Source: an uncultured Flavobacteriales bacterium
Lineage (GTDB): Bacteria; Bacteroidota; Bacteroidia; CAIKAF01
Assembly: GCA_903825395.1 (NCBI GenBank)
Contig: CAIKAF010000005.1
Location: 18,755-82,754 of the forward strand
DNA length: 64,000 bases
Reading direction: 5' to 3'
Shown piece after piece: positions 24,244 to 32,699 of the stretch. The position numbers were made by a program, and so were the translations under genes. The notes beneath the pieces are model-generated. The model saw only the letters and a list, made by a program, of their open reading frames with translations. It had not been told where the DNA came from and did no database searches. The stretch's first letter is position 1; each line of letters starts with the position of its first letter.

Positions 24244-24273
24244 TTATTTAACAAGCAAATAAACCATTGGCGT

Positions 24274-24699
24274 ATGGAAAACCTCGTCCAAAAGAACGTT
24301 AAAAGCTCATCTCCCTTTCTGGTTTTGCTGGATAGCGAATGTGCGTTTTGTTCTAGGCTAGGGCAATGGCTTAGAAACAGAAAGAATCAGCCAAAATTCA
24401 ACATTTCTGATGCTCGTAATTGGCCTTCAGATTGCCCTTGGCCTGTTGAAGTATCAAAGGATTACTTGGTGTATTATTCGGGCTCAAAGCATTGGTATAT
24501 GGGTGAGGCCGCCGTTTTGGCCATGGCCTGGGATTTGGGTGGTGGGTGGCGGTTGTTGGCATTGATATTAAGGATAATTCCCCGCCCAATCCGGAGTTTA
24601 TTTTATCGGATTTGGTCAAAAAACAGATACAGAATTTGGGGGAAAGTGGATTCCTGTTCGCTTCCGGTAGCCCCCCAGAAAGACAATCAAGAATGGTAG
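24274..24699 (+). CDS. DCC-family thiol-disulfide oxidoreductase
   Basis: 141 residues from the ATG at 24274 (MENLVQKNV); the frame also opens earlier but that part overlaps the promoter. The defining DxxCxxC is Asp20-Ser-Glu-Cys23-Ala-Phe-Cys26 (LLDSECAFCSRLGQW). A GEAAVLAMA segment and the C-terminal LIPRPIRSLFYRIWSKNRYRIWGK with a late Cys pattern match DUF393 proteins. These small thioredoxin-like proteins are presumed to handle thiols or sit next to membrane lipid/horizontally related genes; no specific role is known. Confidence 0.82.
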   Translation: MENLVQKNVKSSSPFLVLLDSECAFCSRLGQWLRNRKNQPKFNISDARNWPSDCPWPVEVSKDYLVYYSGSKHWYMGEAAVLAMAWDLGGGWRLLALILRIIPRPIRSLFYRIWSKNRYRIWGKVDSCSLPVAPQKDNQEW

Positions 24700-25378
24700 G
24701 TGATTTCGTTTTTCAGCCTACTTTGATGAAATCCACCTTGATTGTACACGATACAAGAGCAACGCCGCCATCAGAGCTTGCCTTACATTTCCAGCATTTT
24801 TTGATTTTTTTATGCCCTGTTTGTTATCCTCGGTTTGTATTTCCTATAGTGCGGCCTTTGTGTTAAAAAATGGCGGTTTTGCCTTGATGTGTCTTTTAAC
24901 ACAAAGAACACCCTGTCGGCGCAAAGGGCGCAGAGGGGATGTAGTTATAACGAGGGTGTGCAGGATTTTTGGGGCTCCTTTGCGAACCTTTGCGGCTCCC
25001 TTTGCGGCCTTTGTGTTAAAAAATGGCGGTTTGGCTTTGATGAGTCTTTTAACACAAAGAACACCATGTCGGCGCAAAGGGCACAGAGGGCGATATCCAG
25101 GTATAAGCCCCCCTTGGAATTAATGAAGCTCAGAACATCAGAGCCACTTAGGGGTGATAGTATTGTAGAAAACATTGGTACCCACAAGATCTGAACCCCG
25201 TAGGGGTGATAGTATTGTAGCTGACATTATTGTGGAATACATGGGAGGATTTGGAATAGAGAATTTGCCGAATTCCCCCTCACTGCCTTGTGCGGCTCCC
25301 TTGCGTTTCATGTTGCAAACCGAACACAGCAATGGGTGCGCCGTAAAGCAATATTGCATTAGAACCAATCCGGCTCAT
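24700..25378. repeat. 680-bp repeat-rich gap with tandem 153-bp unit
   Basis: No gene. Two copies of an ~87-bp segment start at 24851 and 25004 (153 bases apart); each holds GTGTTAAAA and TTTTAACAC as an inverted repeat and then a GGCGCAAAGGGC-type tail. Two copies of the CCCCGTAGGGG-type repeat follow at 25143-25168 and 25193-25220. Short frames crossing the region are translations of these repeats. Confidence 0.85.
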
Positions 25379-26500
25379 TTACTCCATAACCGGAGGTTCA
25401 ACCCTTCGTGCCGATTCTACAGCTCGGGCTTGAATTTCAAGTCCACGTTGATGCATATCCATCCACATGGTTCGAACAAATTCCGCATCCAAGCCAAGCT
25501 CCTCGGCTCGCTGTGTGCGCGTCGAAAGTATTTCGTTCCAACGTTCCAGCTGGAATAAGGTAATGTTGTGGTCGGCCTTATGCTGACCAATTTCTCTGGT
25601 GTATTCCATTCGGCGGGCCAATACATTCAACAGGTCTTCATCCAGGCTGTCTATCAATTTCCTCAAGGCCCATAAGCGGTCATTAAATTCAGCGGAAGGA
25701 CCGGTAGTACTTGCGTATTCTAGACCACTCCAAAACGCATTCAAATCACGCACATTCAGCTGCTGTGCGGCATCGCTCCAAGCAAATTCAGGGTTAGGAT
25801 GGCTTTCAACCATTAGCCCTTGCATTCCAAAATCCAAGGCTTTCTGCGCCACTTCTGGCACCAAATCCCGGCGACCCGCAATGTGACTAGGATCGCAGAT
25901 GACAGGCAATTCAGGTATCATTCCTTTCAGCTGCAGTGGTATTTCCCAGCGTGCAGCATTCCGGTATGGATGGGCATCGTAAGACGTAAATCCACGATGC
26001 ACCGCAACCAATTTCCTGATGCCCGAAGCATGGACACGTTCTAAGGCTCCCAGCCATAAGGGTAGGTCTGGACTTATTGGATTTTTAACAAAAATAGGCA
26101 CATCAATACCCTTTAAAGCATCGGCAATATTTTGAACACTAAAGGGATTGACCGTTGTTCGTGCTCCGATCCACAAGGCTTCAATCCCCGCCTTCAACGC
26201 AGCTTCTACATGGGTATGATTCGCAACTTCTACCATTTGAGGCAGCCCCGTTCGCCGAGCCGAATCCCTTAACCATTCTAGGGCCGGATTTCCATTTCCT
26301 TCAAATGAATTGGGGCGAGTTCGGGGTTTCCATACTCCAAACCGAACGTAATGAAGACCAGGCACCTTGGTTAAGGCCTGCATCATTTCTTCCACCTGCT
26401 CAGGAGTTTCTGCAGAACATGGCCCTGAAATCTTCAAAAAATCAGCACCATTAGGCAGCCAATGACGAAGGGGGTGTATATCGTTGAGTATGGGATTCAC
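25379..26500 (-). CDS. DAHP synthase / chorismate mutase, bifunctional
   Basis: 373 residues starting at GTG. The N-terminal ~260 residues are a class I DAHP/KDOP synthase barrel: GPCSAET, RFGVWKPRTRPNSFEGNG, VEVANHTHVEAAL, FVKNPISPDLPLWLGALERV, CDPSHIAGRRDLV and VESHPNPE. The C-terminal ~90 residues are a type II (AroQ) chorismate mutase: LRKLIDSLDEDLLNVLARRMEYTREIGQHKADHNI. It makes the first intermediate of the shikimate pathway and prephenate; fusion allows feedback by prephenate or chorismate in related enzymes. The start codon lies four bases after a -7 box. Confidence 0.93.
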   Translation of the reverse strand: MNPILNDIHPLRHWLPNGADFLKISGPCSAETPEQVEEMMQALTKVPGLHYVRFGVWKPRTRPNSFEGNGNPALEWLRDSARRTGLPQMVEVANHTHVEAALKAGIEALWIGARTTVNPFSVQNIADALKGIDVPIFVKNPISPDLPLWLGALERVHASGIRKLVAVHRGFTSYDAHPYRNAARWEIPLQLKGMIPELPVICDPSHIAGRRDLVPEVAQKALDFGMQGLMVESHPNPEFAWSDAAQQLNVRDLNAFWSGLEYASTTGPSAEFNDRLWALRKLIDSLDEDLLNVLARRMEYTREIGQHKADHNITLFQLERWNEILSTRTQRAEELGLDAEFVRTMWMDMHQRGLEIQARAVESARRVEPPVME

Positions 26501-26504
26501 ACTA

Positions 26505-26512
26505 CAAAGATA
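26505..26512 (-). promoter_or_regulatory. -7 box directly upstream of a GTG start
   Basis: Minus-strand TATCTTTG, a perfect TAnnTTTG, four bases before the GTG of the DAHP synthase gene; probable leaderless message. Confidence 0.55.
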
Positions 26513-26623
26513 CGGGAGTAAAGGGAAAGTTGTTGGGATTCATCCATTGACGCCATTCTTCTATGAAAGATGTCGAGCCTGGTAGGGGAAATTTATACTA
26601 ATGAGACTCTCGTGTAAACAAAA

Positions 26624-26645
26624 AACCCTGCCGAAAGACAGGGTA
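26624..26645 (-). terminator. Terminator of the ExbB/ExbD operon
   Basis: CCCTG (26626-26630) and CAGGG (26639-26643) form a short stem, with a T run on the minus strand beyond it. It lies about 20 bases past the stop of the last exbD gene. Confidence 0.75.
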
Positions 26646-26665
26646 GAATTCAAAAGAAAATCAAA

Positions 26666-27142
26666 TCAATACAGGGAAGCTGTTTTGCGGGTGCCGTATT
26701 GAATTTTCAGGGCATCAACATCACGCAAGGCTTCCTTGATGTCGGTAATGATACCGGTTGAAATCTCTTCATCTGCCTTAATAGAAACGAAGGCCTTTTT
26801 CCTGTCTGCTTCAGGCAACCGGTTCATTTCTTCCAAAACAAATGGCCCAACATCTTTCAAATCAGCAATCACATCGTTTAACTGCATACGAGCCGCTGAA
26901 CCATACAGATTGGCTTTGGTTGGCTTTCCAACATATACTGAAATCACCTTATTTCGATCTTCAGACGCAATTTTGACCGATTGAGTAGCTCCAGGCTTCG
27001 TTACCTTAACCTGCAATGTAACTTCTCTCATCCGGGTAGCCACCATGAAGAAAAACAACAACATAAAAACAATATCGGGCAAGGATGCCGTATTTATTCC
27101 CGGAGCATCACCTGAACCACTTTTTTTCCTAAACTTTGACAT
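26666..27142 (-). CDS. ExbD/TolR-family protein (second copy)
   Basis: 158 residues with a single N-terminal membrane segment (LPDIVFMLLFFFMVATRM) in which the Asp of LPDIVFMLLFF is the proton-pathway residue of ExbD/TolR. The periplasmic part ends with VSIKADEEISTGIITDIKEALRDVDALKIQYGT, a typical ExbD fold. With an ExbB-type partner it forms an inner-membrane motor that uses the proton gradient to drive TonB receptors or envelope processes. It starts two bases after the first exbD gene. Confidence 0.9.
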   Translation of the reverse strand: MSKFRKKSGSGDAPGINTASLPDIVFMLLFFFMVATRMREVTLQVKVTKPGATQSVKIASEDRNKVISVYVGKPTKANLYGSAARMQLNDVIADLKDVGPFVLEEMNRLPEADRKKAFVSIKADEEISTGIITDIKEALRDVDALKIQYGTRKTASLY

Positions 27143-27144
27143 GT

Positions 27145-27777
27145 TTATTTAGATTTTATGGGTTCAGCCTCAGAAATAGCCATAGGAATGGCCTTTTGGA
27201 TGGCCTCAATTTTAGCACTGGCATCCTCTTGAATGTCATCGGTTTGGCCTTTATCAGCAAGTTCAGACAATTCATCGTAAGATTTCCCATATTTTTCCTT
27301 GGCCAACTCATTCCTCAATTCATTAAATGCCTGCGTAAGAATATCTTGAACTTCAATGTAGGTTTTATACATGGTAAGGCGATCGTTTTGTAGTGCCACT
27401 ATGCCTTTTGACTTTTGGAAAACAAACGTATTTCCATCGCTACCATATTCCTCCGGAGCCTCCTTTTCTGGCCAATCTGTTCGGTTCGTTTTATTCGGTA
27501 TAAATGTTTTGACTCGTTCTTTAAGTGATTTTACATCACCATATTCATTGTTCACTAACAATTCATTATTCCGATTCACATATACCAACAGTACATTTCT
27601 CTCCTTTACAGGGGGGGGAGGTATTTTCTCTTCTACTTTTCTGGGCAATTCTCTTGGCAAACCATACTCTTGATCCATGGTAGTGGTCACCAAAAAGAAA
27701 ATTAATAGCAGAAAGGCAATATCTGCCATTGACCCGGAATTGATTTCCGGTAAGGGTTTTCTGCTGCGTCGTCCCAT
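27145..27777 (-). CDS. ExbD/TolR-family protein (first copy)
   Basis: 210 residues. Membrane segment SMADIAFLLLIFFLVTTTM with the conserved Asp at 19 (MADIAF). The periplasmic domain is longer than in the downstream copy, with a Pro-rich linker (EEKIPPPPVKE) and an insertion containing many charged residues and a C-terminal tail of about 40 residues. Two ExbD proteins, which differ in length, suggest a heteromeric assembly with one ExbB-type channel. Same operon. Confidence 0.9.
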   Translation of the reverse strand: MGRRSRKPLPEINSGSMADIAFLLLIFFLVTTTMDQEYGLPRELPRKVEEKIPPPPVKERNVLLVYVNRNNELLVNNEYGDVKSLKERVKTFIPNKTNRTDWPEKEAPEEYGSDGNTFVFQKSKGIVALQNDRLTMYKTYIEVQDILTQAFNELRNELAKEKYGKSYDELSELADKGQTDDIQEDASAKIEAIQKAIPMAISEAEPIKSK

Positions 27778-27787
27778 AGCTCTTTGT

Positions 27788-28309
27788 TTATTTAAACATT
27801 TTAGAGACCTCCGTATAAATAATCGCAGCCAAAGCTAACCCTATTATAATCATCATGGTAAGAAGTGCTGCATCTGCAAAATAAAAGGCTGCATCAGGTA
27901 CGCTCCGAATAAACTCGACCGTTTCAACAGACTTATTTGTCAAGTCATACGATTCTCTTCCTGTAGCAAAAAGCCAACTAAAAAGAAAAATACCGATTAT
28001 TCCACCCGTAAAAATGGCGGGCTTATAAAGACGACGAATGTCTTGAATTGCTGTTTTGATTAAAAAAACCAGAATAAGTGCCGCCGCAAGAAAAATTGAA
28101 ATCAAGGTCAGTGTCATAAAAAAATCTACTGCCCCATTAAAACGAGCCACAGACCCGGCATTTTCGGCATCCACATTCAATGTGGCCATCGAAATGTCCT
28201 CATTGCTCACTCCGGTCGCCATTACCAAAATGTAAGCTATTACACCAAGAAGTCCAATTAAGTAACTAAGTCCTGGCCCTAAAAATTTTGTGTAGGATTT
28301 CATCAGCAA
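27788..28309 (-). CDS. Membrane protein in ExbB/ExbD operon
   Basis: 173 residues with four or five membrane segments (YLIGLLGVIAYILVM, FFMTLTLISIFLAAALILVFLI, IFTGGIIGIFLFSWLFA, AALLTMMIIIGLALAAIIY). No motif of known function. It lies between the ExbB-type and ExbD genes with short gaps (10 and 4 bases), as is common for this gene in Bacteroidota ExbB-ExbD-ExbD operons, so it is probably a part of the same complex. The start may be the second Met (28303). Confidence 0.8.
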   Translation of the reverse strand: MLMKSYTKFLGPGLSYLIGLLGVIAYILVMATGVSNEDISMATLNVDAENAGSVARFNGAVDFFMTLTLISIFLAAALILVFLIKTAIQDIRRLYKPAIFTGGIIGIFLFSWLFATGRESYDLTNKSVETVEFIRSVPDAAFYFADAALLTMMIIIGLALAAIIYTEVSKMFK

Positions 28310-28313
28310 TGGA

Positions 28314-29153
28314 TTAAGATTTGGAATTGCCGCTCTTGGCTACCCCTGTCTTTACTAACATGTCAACGAAATTAACTGAAGCCTCTTCCATTTCGTTAAC
28401 CAAACCTTCAATTTTGGACATGATATAGTTGTAGAAAATCTGCAAAATCATGGCTACGATTAAGCCGCCAACCGTTGTCAAAAGTGCAACTTTAATACCT
28501 CCAGCTACTACTGTGGGAGAGATGTCTCCTGCAGCTTCGATTTTATCAAAAGCGAAAATCATCCCAATTACAGTTCCTAAGAACCCAAGCATTGGAGCTA
28601 AAGCGATGAATAAAGATAACCAAGGCAAAGCCTTTTCCATTTTTCCCATTTCAACTCCTCCATAAGAAACCACTGCCTTTTCAACTACGTCTATTCCTTC
28701 ATCAGCCCGATTTAAACCTTCTGCAAAAATTCCAGCTACTGGACCAGGGGTCTTCTGACAAACAGCTAAACCAGCCTTTGCTCCTCCGCTTTTCAATGCC
28801 GATTCCAGTTCTGTCAAAAACTTTTTCGTATTGATGGTAGCCATATTTAGATAAATTATTCGTTCAATTGCCACGGCCAAACCAATAATCAAACAAATCA
28901 AGATAGGAGACATCCAAATGTAATCCCCTTCTATAAACTTATCTTTTAAAATTTCTCGAAAGCCTTTTTCGGTAGCCGAGGCGGGTGCAACAGCATCAGC
29001 CGTAGAGTCTGCCGGAACCTCCGAAGACGTTTCTTCGACAACCGGAGCAGCAGATTGAGCTGTACTTGAATCAGAACCTTCAGCCAATGCAATAGCTGGG
29101 CTCATAAACATGGTCAAAAGCAGTAGAAAAGCGGTTAACTTCTTCATAATCAT
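28314..29153 (-). CDS. MotA/TolQ/ExbB proton-channel protein
   Basis: About 277-279 residues (start at 29153 or at the third codon, 29147). An N-terminal signal-like segment (LTAFLLLLTMFMSPAIALAEG) and an Ala/Ser-rich linker precede three membrane segments; the segment LSLFIALAPMLGFLGTVIGMIFAFDKI and GGIKVALLTTVGGLIVAMILQIFYNYI are the conserved ExbB/TolQ helices with the Thr and Pro residues lining the proton path. It would form the pentameric channel for the ExbD proteins. A TAATTTTG box lies upstream. First gene of the operon. Confidence 0.92.
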   Translation of the reverse strand: MIMKKLTAFLLLLTMFMSPAIALAEGSDSSTAQSAAPVVEETSSEVPADSTADAVAPASATEKGFREILKDKFIEGDYIWMSPILICLIIGLAVAIERIIYLNMATINTKKFLTELESALKSGGAKAGLAVCQKTPGPVAGIFAEGLNRADEGIDVVEKAVVSYGGVEMGKMEKALPWLSLFIALAPMLGFLGTVIGMIFAFDKIEAAGDISPTVVAGGIKVALLTTVGGLIVAMILQIFYNYIMSKIEGLVNEMEEASVNFVDMLVKTGVAKSGNSKS

Positions 29154-29604
29154 TTAAGTTAGCGATTAGTCGCGTTGAGTAACGAGGGTTTAAATGCTCA
29201 GCAAAATTAGAAGAATTTTATAATCTCAGGCCTAGACGTACCGGTTTTATCGAATTTGTTTGAGAATGGGTGAATACTTGAGCTGTTTTGTGTTTGAACC
29301 TTAGGGGATAGGATTACTTGACGGACTTTCTACTAAAAAAGTGTTGTCCAGGCCCGAACCGTTTTTTTTACCACAGAGAACACAATGCCGGCGCAAAGGG
29401 CGCAAAGGAGCTGTTGTAAAAGCAACCACGCTATTTTCCCTCCCCAAAACTCCGTGAACTCCGTGCCTCCCTTGAAGAACTTTGTGGTAAAAATCGGCAG
29501 TCTAGCATAAACCAGTCTTTTTTTGGTAAAAAAGGCAGTCTAGCCTGAACCACGCTTTTCACACCAAAGCCTACACCCAACCCAAAATAATTACCTTTGA
29601 ACCC
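29154..29604. repeat. 450-bp gap with promoter and 'cgcaaagg' repeats
   Basis: Contains the minus-strand -7 box TAATTTTG (29202-29209) of the ExbB operon and, to its right, a copy of the ACCACAGAGAACACAA-type repeat with GGCGCAAAGGGCGCAAAGG (29362-29410). A GGCAGTCTAGC direct repeat occurs about 42 bases apart at 29497-29512 and 29539-29554. No coding sequence recognised. Confidence 0.7.
29592..29599 (+). promoter_or_regulatory. -7 box of tyrS, adjacent to the start codon
   Basis: TACCTTTG with a five-base gap (AACCC) to the ATG at 29605. The transcript is likely to begin at or next to the start codon. Confidence 0.6.
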
Positions 29605-30870
29605 ATGAATAATTTTCTGAACGAGCTGAAATGGAGAGGCATGCTGGCAGATGTCATGCCCGGCACCGAAGATTGGCTAAACCAAGGCCCAATTGCTGGA
29701 TATGTGGGTTTTGACCCTACCGCAGACTCCCTGCACGTCGGACACTTGGTCCAAATTATGCTCCTAGTTCATTTGCAACGCGCCGGACACACTCCCATTG
29801 CTTTAATTGGAGGCGCAACAGGAATGGTGGGAGACCCCTCCGGAAAATCCCAAGAACGGAATCTGCTGACCCCAGACACCATTGCTCACAATACCCAAGC
29901 CATTCAAAAGCAAATGGAAGCTTTTTTGGATTTTTCCTCCGCCAAATTGCTAAACAATTTGGATTGGTTCGGAAATATGGGATTCATTGATTTTATTCGA
30001 GATGTAGGCAAACACATTCCCGTGAATTACATGACCGCCAAGGAATCGGTTAAAAAACGCCTAGAAACAGGAATGTCTTTCACAGAATTCACCTATCAGC
30101 TGCTTCAAGGGTACGACTTCTATTACCTCTACCAACACCACCATTGCCGCTTGCAAATGGGTGGAACCGACCAGTGGGGCAATATGACCACGGGCACTGA
30201 ATTAATCCGCAGAAAAGCCGGAGGAGAAGCCTTTGCCTTTACTACGCCTCTTATCACCAAAGCCGACGGAACCAAATTTGGTAAAACCGAATCCGGCAAC
30301 GTCTGGTTAAGCCCCGAAAAAACATCTGTATACGATTTTTACCAATTCTGGCTGCGCAGCTCCGATGCCGACGCCGCCCGATACATCCGAATCTTTACGC
30401 TGAAATCGAAAGAGGAAGTGGAAGCCCTTGAATCTGAGCATCAAGGGGCACCCCACGAATTGAAATTGCAACGCTGCCTAGCCGAAGACATTACCCAACG
30501 CGTTCACGGACAAGAAGGAGTTATCATGGCCGAAAAAACCAGCAATTTCCTGTTCGGAAAAGCCAGCACCGAAGAACTCAAATCCCTGTCCGAAAAAGAA
30601 ATTCTACAGATTTTTAACGGAGTCCCTACGTTTTTCATATCCCACTCCGACCTGTCCTCCTGCTCAGAATTGGCCGACCTGCTCGCCGTCAAAACCTCCA
30701 TTTTCAGCTCAAAAGGAGAAGCCCGGCGCATGATCCAATCCAACGCTGTATCTGTCAACCAATCTCGAGTTGCCAACGATTTCCTCCCTGCTCCTGAAAA
30801 TCTAATTCAAGGAAAATACCTGCTCGTTCAAAAAGGAAAGAAAAATCACAATTTAATTGTAATTCAATAA
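29605..30870 (+). CDS. tyrS: Tyrosyl-tRNA synthetase
   Basis: 421 residues, the normal bacterial length. The class I signatures are HVGH (44-47, HIGH motif) and KFGKT (224-228, KMSKS motif). Around them VGFDPTADSLHVGHL, GGATGMVGDPSGK and GTDQWGNMTTGTELIRR are TyrRS-specific tyrosine- and ATP-binding segments. The C-terminal ~90 residues form an S4-like RNA-binding domain (SSKGEARRMIQSNAVSVNQ). The enzyme charges tRNA-Tyr in the cytoplasm. It starts nine bases before the end gap with the downstream peptidase gene, so the two may be co-transcribed. Confidence 0.97.
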   Translation: MNNFLNELKWRGMLADVMPGTEDWLNQGPIAGYVGFDPTADSLHVGHLVQIMLLVHLQRAGHTPIALIGGATGMVGDPSGKSQERNLLTPDTIAHNTQAIQKQMEAFLDFSSAKLLNNLDWFGNMGFIDFIRDVGKHIPVNYMTAKESVKKRLETGMSFTEFTYQLLQGYDFYYLYQHHHCRLQMGGTDQWGNMTTGTELIRRKAGGEAFAFTTPLITKADGTKFGKTESGNVWLSPEKTSVYDFYQFWLRSSDADAARYIRIFTLKSKEEVEALESEHQGAPHELKLQRCLAEDITQRVHGQEGVIMAEKTSNFLFGKASTEELKSLSEKEILQIFNGVPTFFISHSDLSSCSELADLLAVKTSIFSSKGEARRMIQSNAVSVNQSRVANDFLPAPENLIQGKYLLVQKGKKNHNLIVIQ

Positions 30871-30879
30871 GTTAGAATT

Positions 30880-32514
30880 ATGAAATACGTTTTTAGCCTA
30901 GCTACCTTTGCCCTGTTTCTGGCTGCCTGCGGCGGACCCGGCATGGCCGAAATTCAACCGATTTCTGTCTCGGCCGACGAAATTAAGCACATCGAAGATC
31001 GATTGAACACCTATGCTGAAATCCAGTTGAGCAGCGAGCTTCAAGCCAAACTCGATCCCCGCTACCAAGAAATGCTCCCCCTACTCAAAGAGGCCGCCCA
31101 CGTCATGGACGAGTTGTTTTGGCTGCAGGCCTATGGAGAAAAAGAGCCCTTCCTGGCTCAATTGTCCCATCCCGCCGTTCGCCGATTCGCCGAAATCAAT
31201 TATGGCCCATGGGATCGGCTCAACGACAACCAACCCTTTATCTCTATGGCCGGAGAAAAACCAGCCGGTGCCAATCTGTATCCCCCAAATATGTCGAAAT
31301 CGGAATTCGACTCCCTTCCCGACCCCAAAAAAACCGACCTGTACACGCTAATTCGGCGCAACTCCACCGGCCGATTGGAAGCTGTCCCCTACAGCAAAGC
31401 CTTTGAACCTCAGCTTAAAAAAGCAGCAGGATTACTTGAAAAAGCGGCCAAAATCTGCCCCGATCCCGTTCTGGCCGATTACCTTAATGAACGCGCCGCT
31501 GCCTTCCTCAGCAACCAATATTACGAAAGTGATTTGGCTTGGATGAAGATGAAATCCAACCCCATCGACATTGTTATTGGCCCCATCGAAACCTATGAAG
31601 ATAAATTATACGGCTATAAAGCTGGTTTTGAAGCCTATGTTCTTATCAAAGACATGGAATGGAGCCAAAAGCTAGAACGATTTACCAAGCTGCTGCCCGG
31701 TTTGCAGGCAGGGCTTCCCGTACCCGCCGAATTCAAGCCCGCAATCAGCGGCGACGCCTCTGAAATCAACGCCTATGATGTGGTATATTATGCCGGCGAA
31801 TGCAACAGCGGCTCCAAAACCATCGCCATCAATCTGCCCAACGACGAACGCATTCAACAGCAATGGGGCACCCGCCGATTGCAACTAAAAAATGTAATCA
31901 GGGCCAAGTTTGATAAAATTCTTCAGCCCATTGCAAAAGAACTTATCGACTCCTCTCAATGGAAACACATCACCTTCGATGCCTTTTTTAATACCATTAT
32001 GTTCCACGAAGTGGCCCATGGCCTTGGAATTAAAGAGGTGGTTGGCCAGCCCGGCGTTTTGGTGCGCACCGCCCTGCAAGACCACGCCTCTGCGCTCGAA
32101 GAAGGAAAAGCCGACATTCTCGGTCTGTACATGATTCACCAACTTCACAGCATGGGCGAAATTCAAGGGAATTTAGAAGATTTTTACGTCACATTTATGG
32201 CCGGTATTTTCCGCTCCGTTCGATTCGGCGCGGCTAGCGCACACGGACAAGCCAATATGATGCGCTTTAATTATTTCTTGGAACAAGGCGCATTTCAAAA
32301 GTCAAACTCCGGAAAATACAAGGTGAATATGGCCAAAATGGAGGCCGCCATGAAGGGCCTGTCGGCCTTAATCCTGACGCTGCAAGGCAAGGGCGATTAC
32401 GCCGGAGTTCAAAAGGCCTTCGCAGAACAAGGCAAGATTGGCAGCGACCTTCAAGCCGATTTAGATCGACTGGCACAACGCGGAATCCCCATCGACTTGG
32501 TATTCAAACAATAA
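30880..32514 (+). CDS. M49-like dipeptidyl peptidase III family lipoprotein
   Basis: 544 residues. Lipoprotein signal with lipobox LAAC at about 16. The zinc-binding motif is HEVAHG (His376, Glu377, His380) and the second is EEGKAD with Glu406/Glu407, corresponding to the EExxAD/E motif of peptidase family M49 (dipeptidyl peptidase III). Classic members have a six-residue HELLGH-type motif; this has a five-residue HExxH, as reported for the shorter bacterial form (e.g. from Caldithrix), whose length (~550) also fits. It removes dipeptides from N-termini of peptides; here it would act outside the inner membrane. Spacing of 9 bases from tyrS suggests co-transcription. Confidence 0.8.
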   Translation: MKYVFSLATFALFLAACGGPGMAEIQPISVSADEIKHIEDRLNTYAEIQLSSELQAKLDPRYQEMLPLLKEAAHVMDELFWLQAYGEKEPFLAQLSHPAVRRFAEINYGPWDRLNDNQPFISMAGEKPAGANLYPPNMSKSEFDSLPDPKKTDLYTLIRRNSTGRLEAVPYSKAFEPQLKKAAGLLEKAAKICPDPVLADYLNERAAAFLSNQYYESDLAWMKMKSNPIDIVIGPIETYEDKLYGYKAGFEAYVLIKDMEWSQKLERFTKLLPGLQAGLPVPAEFKPAISGDASEINAYDVVYYAGECNSGSKTIAINLPNDERIQQQWGTRRLQLKNVIRAKFDKILQPIAKELIDSSQWKHITFDAFFNTIMFHEVAHGLGIKEVVGQPGVLVRTALQDHASALEEGKADILGLYMIHQLHSMGEIQGNLEDFYVTFMAGIFRSVRFGAASAHGQANMMRFNYFLEQGAFQKSNSGKYKVNMAKMEAAMKGLSALILTLQGKGDYAGVQKAFAEQGKIGSDLQADLDRLAQRGIPIDLVFKQ

Positions 32515-32535
32515 AATCCGTCATTATGGTTTTTT

Positions 32536-32677
32536 GGGGCGGCTGCCGGGCTTTCTCAGGTAGTCCGCCTTGGCCGAACGGGGTGGCTGCCGGCTGCGGT
32601 GGCTCCTCACGTCGCCTCCTCGCCCTGCGCCACCACCCGTCGGCCCACGGCGTCCTACCTTGTTCAATCCCTGCCGC
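32536..32677 (+). repeat. Dispersed GC-rich element, copy C
   Basis: Runs from GGGGCGGCTGCCGGGCTTTC to CAATCCCTGCCGCA. It fills the gap between two convergent genes, the M49-like peptidase and the membrane glycosyltransferase-like protein. More diverged than copies A and B (core CTCCTCACGTCGCCTCC) but collinear with them. Confidence 0.85.
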
Positions 32678-32699
32678 ACATCAAACCCAAAACCCCCTA

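Noticed and set aside
24812..25194. Several overlapping frames of 76-103 residues at 24.8-25.2 kb
   Set aside because: They translate the tandem repeat units in different frames and share the same repeated peptide; no signal of selection.
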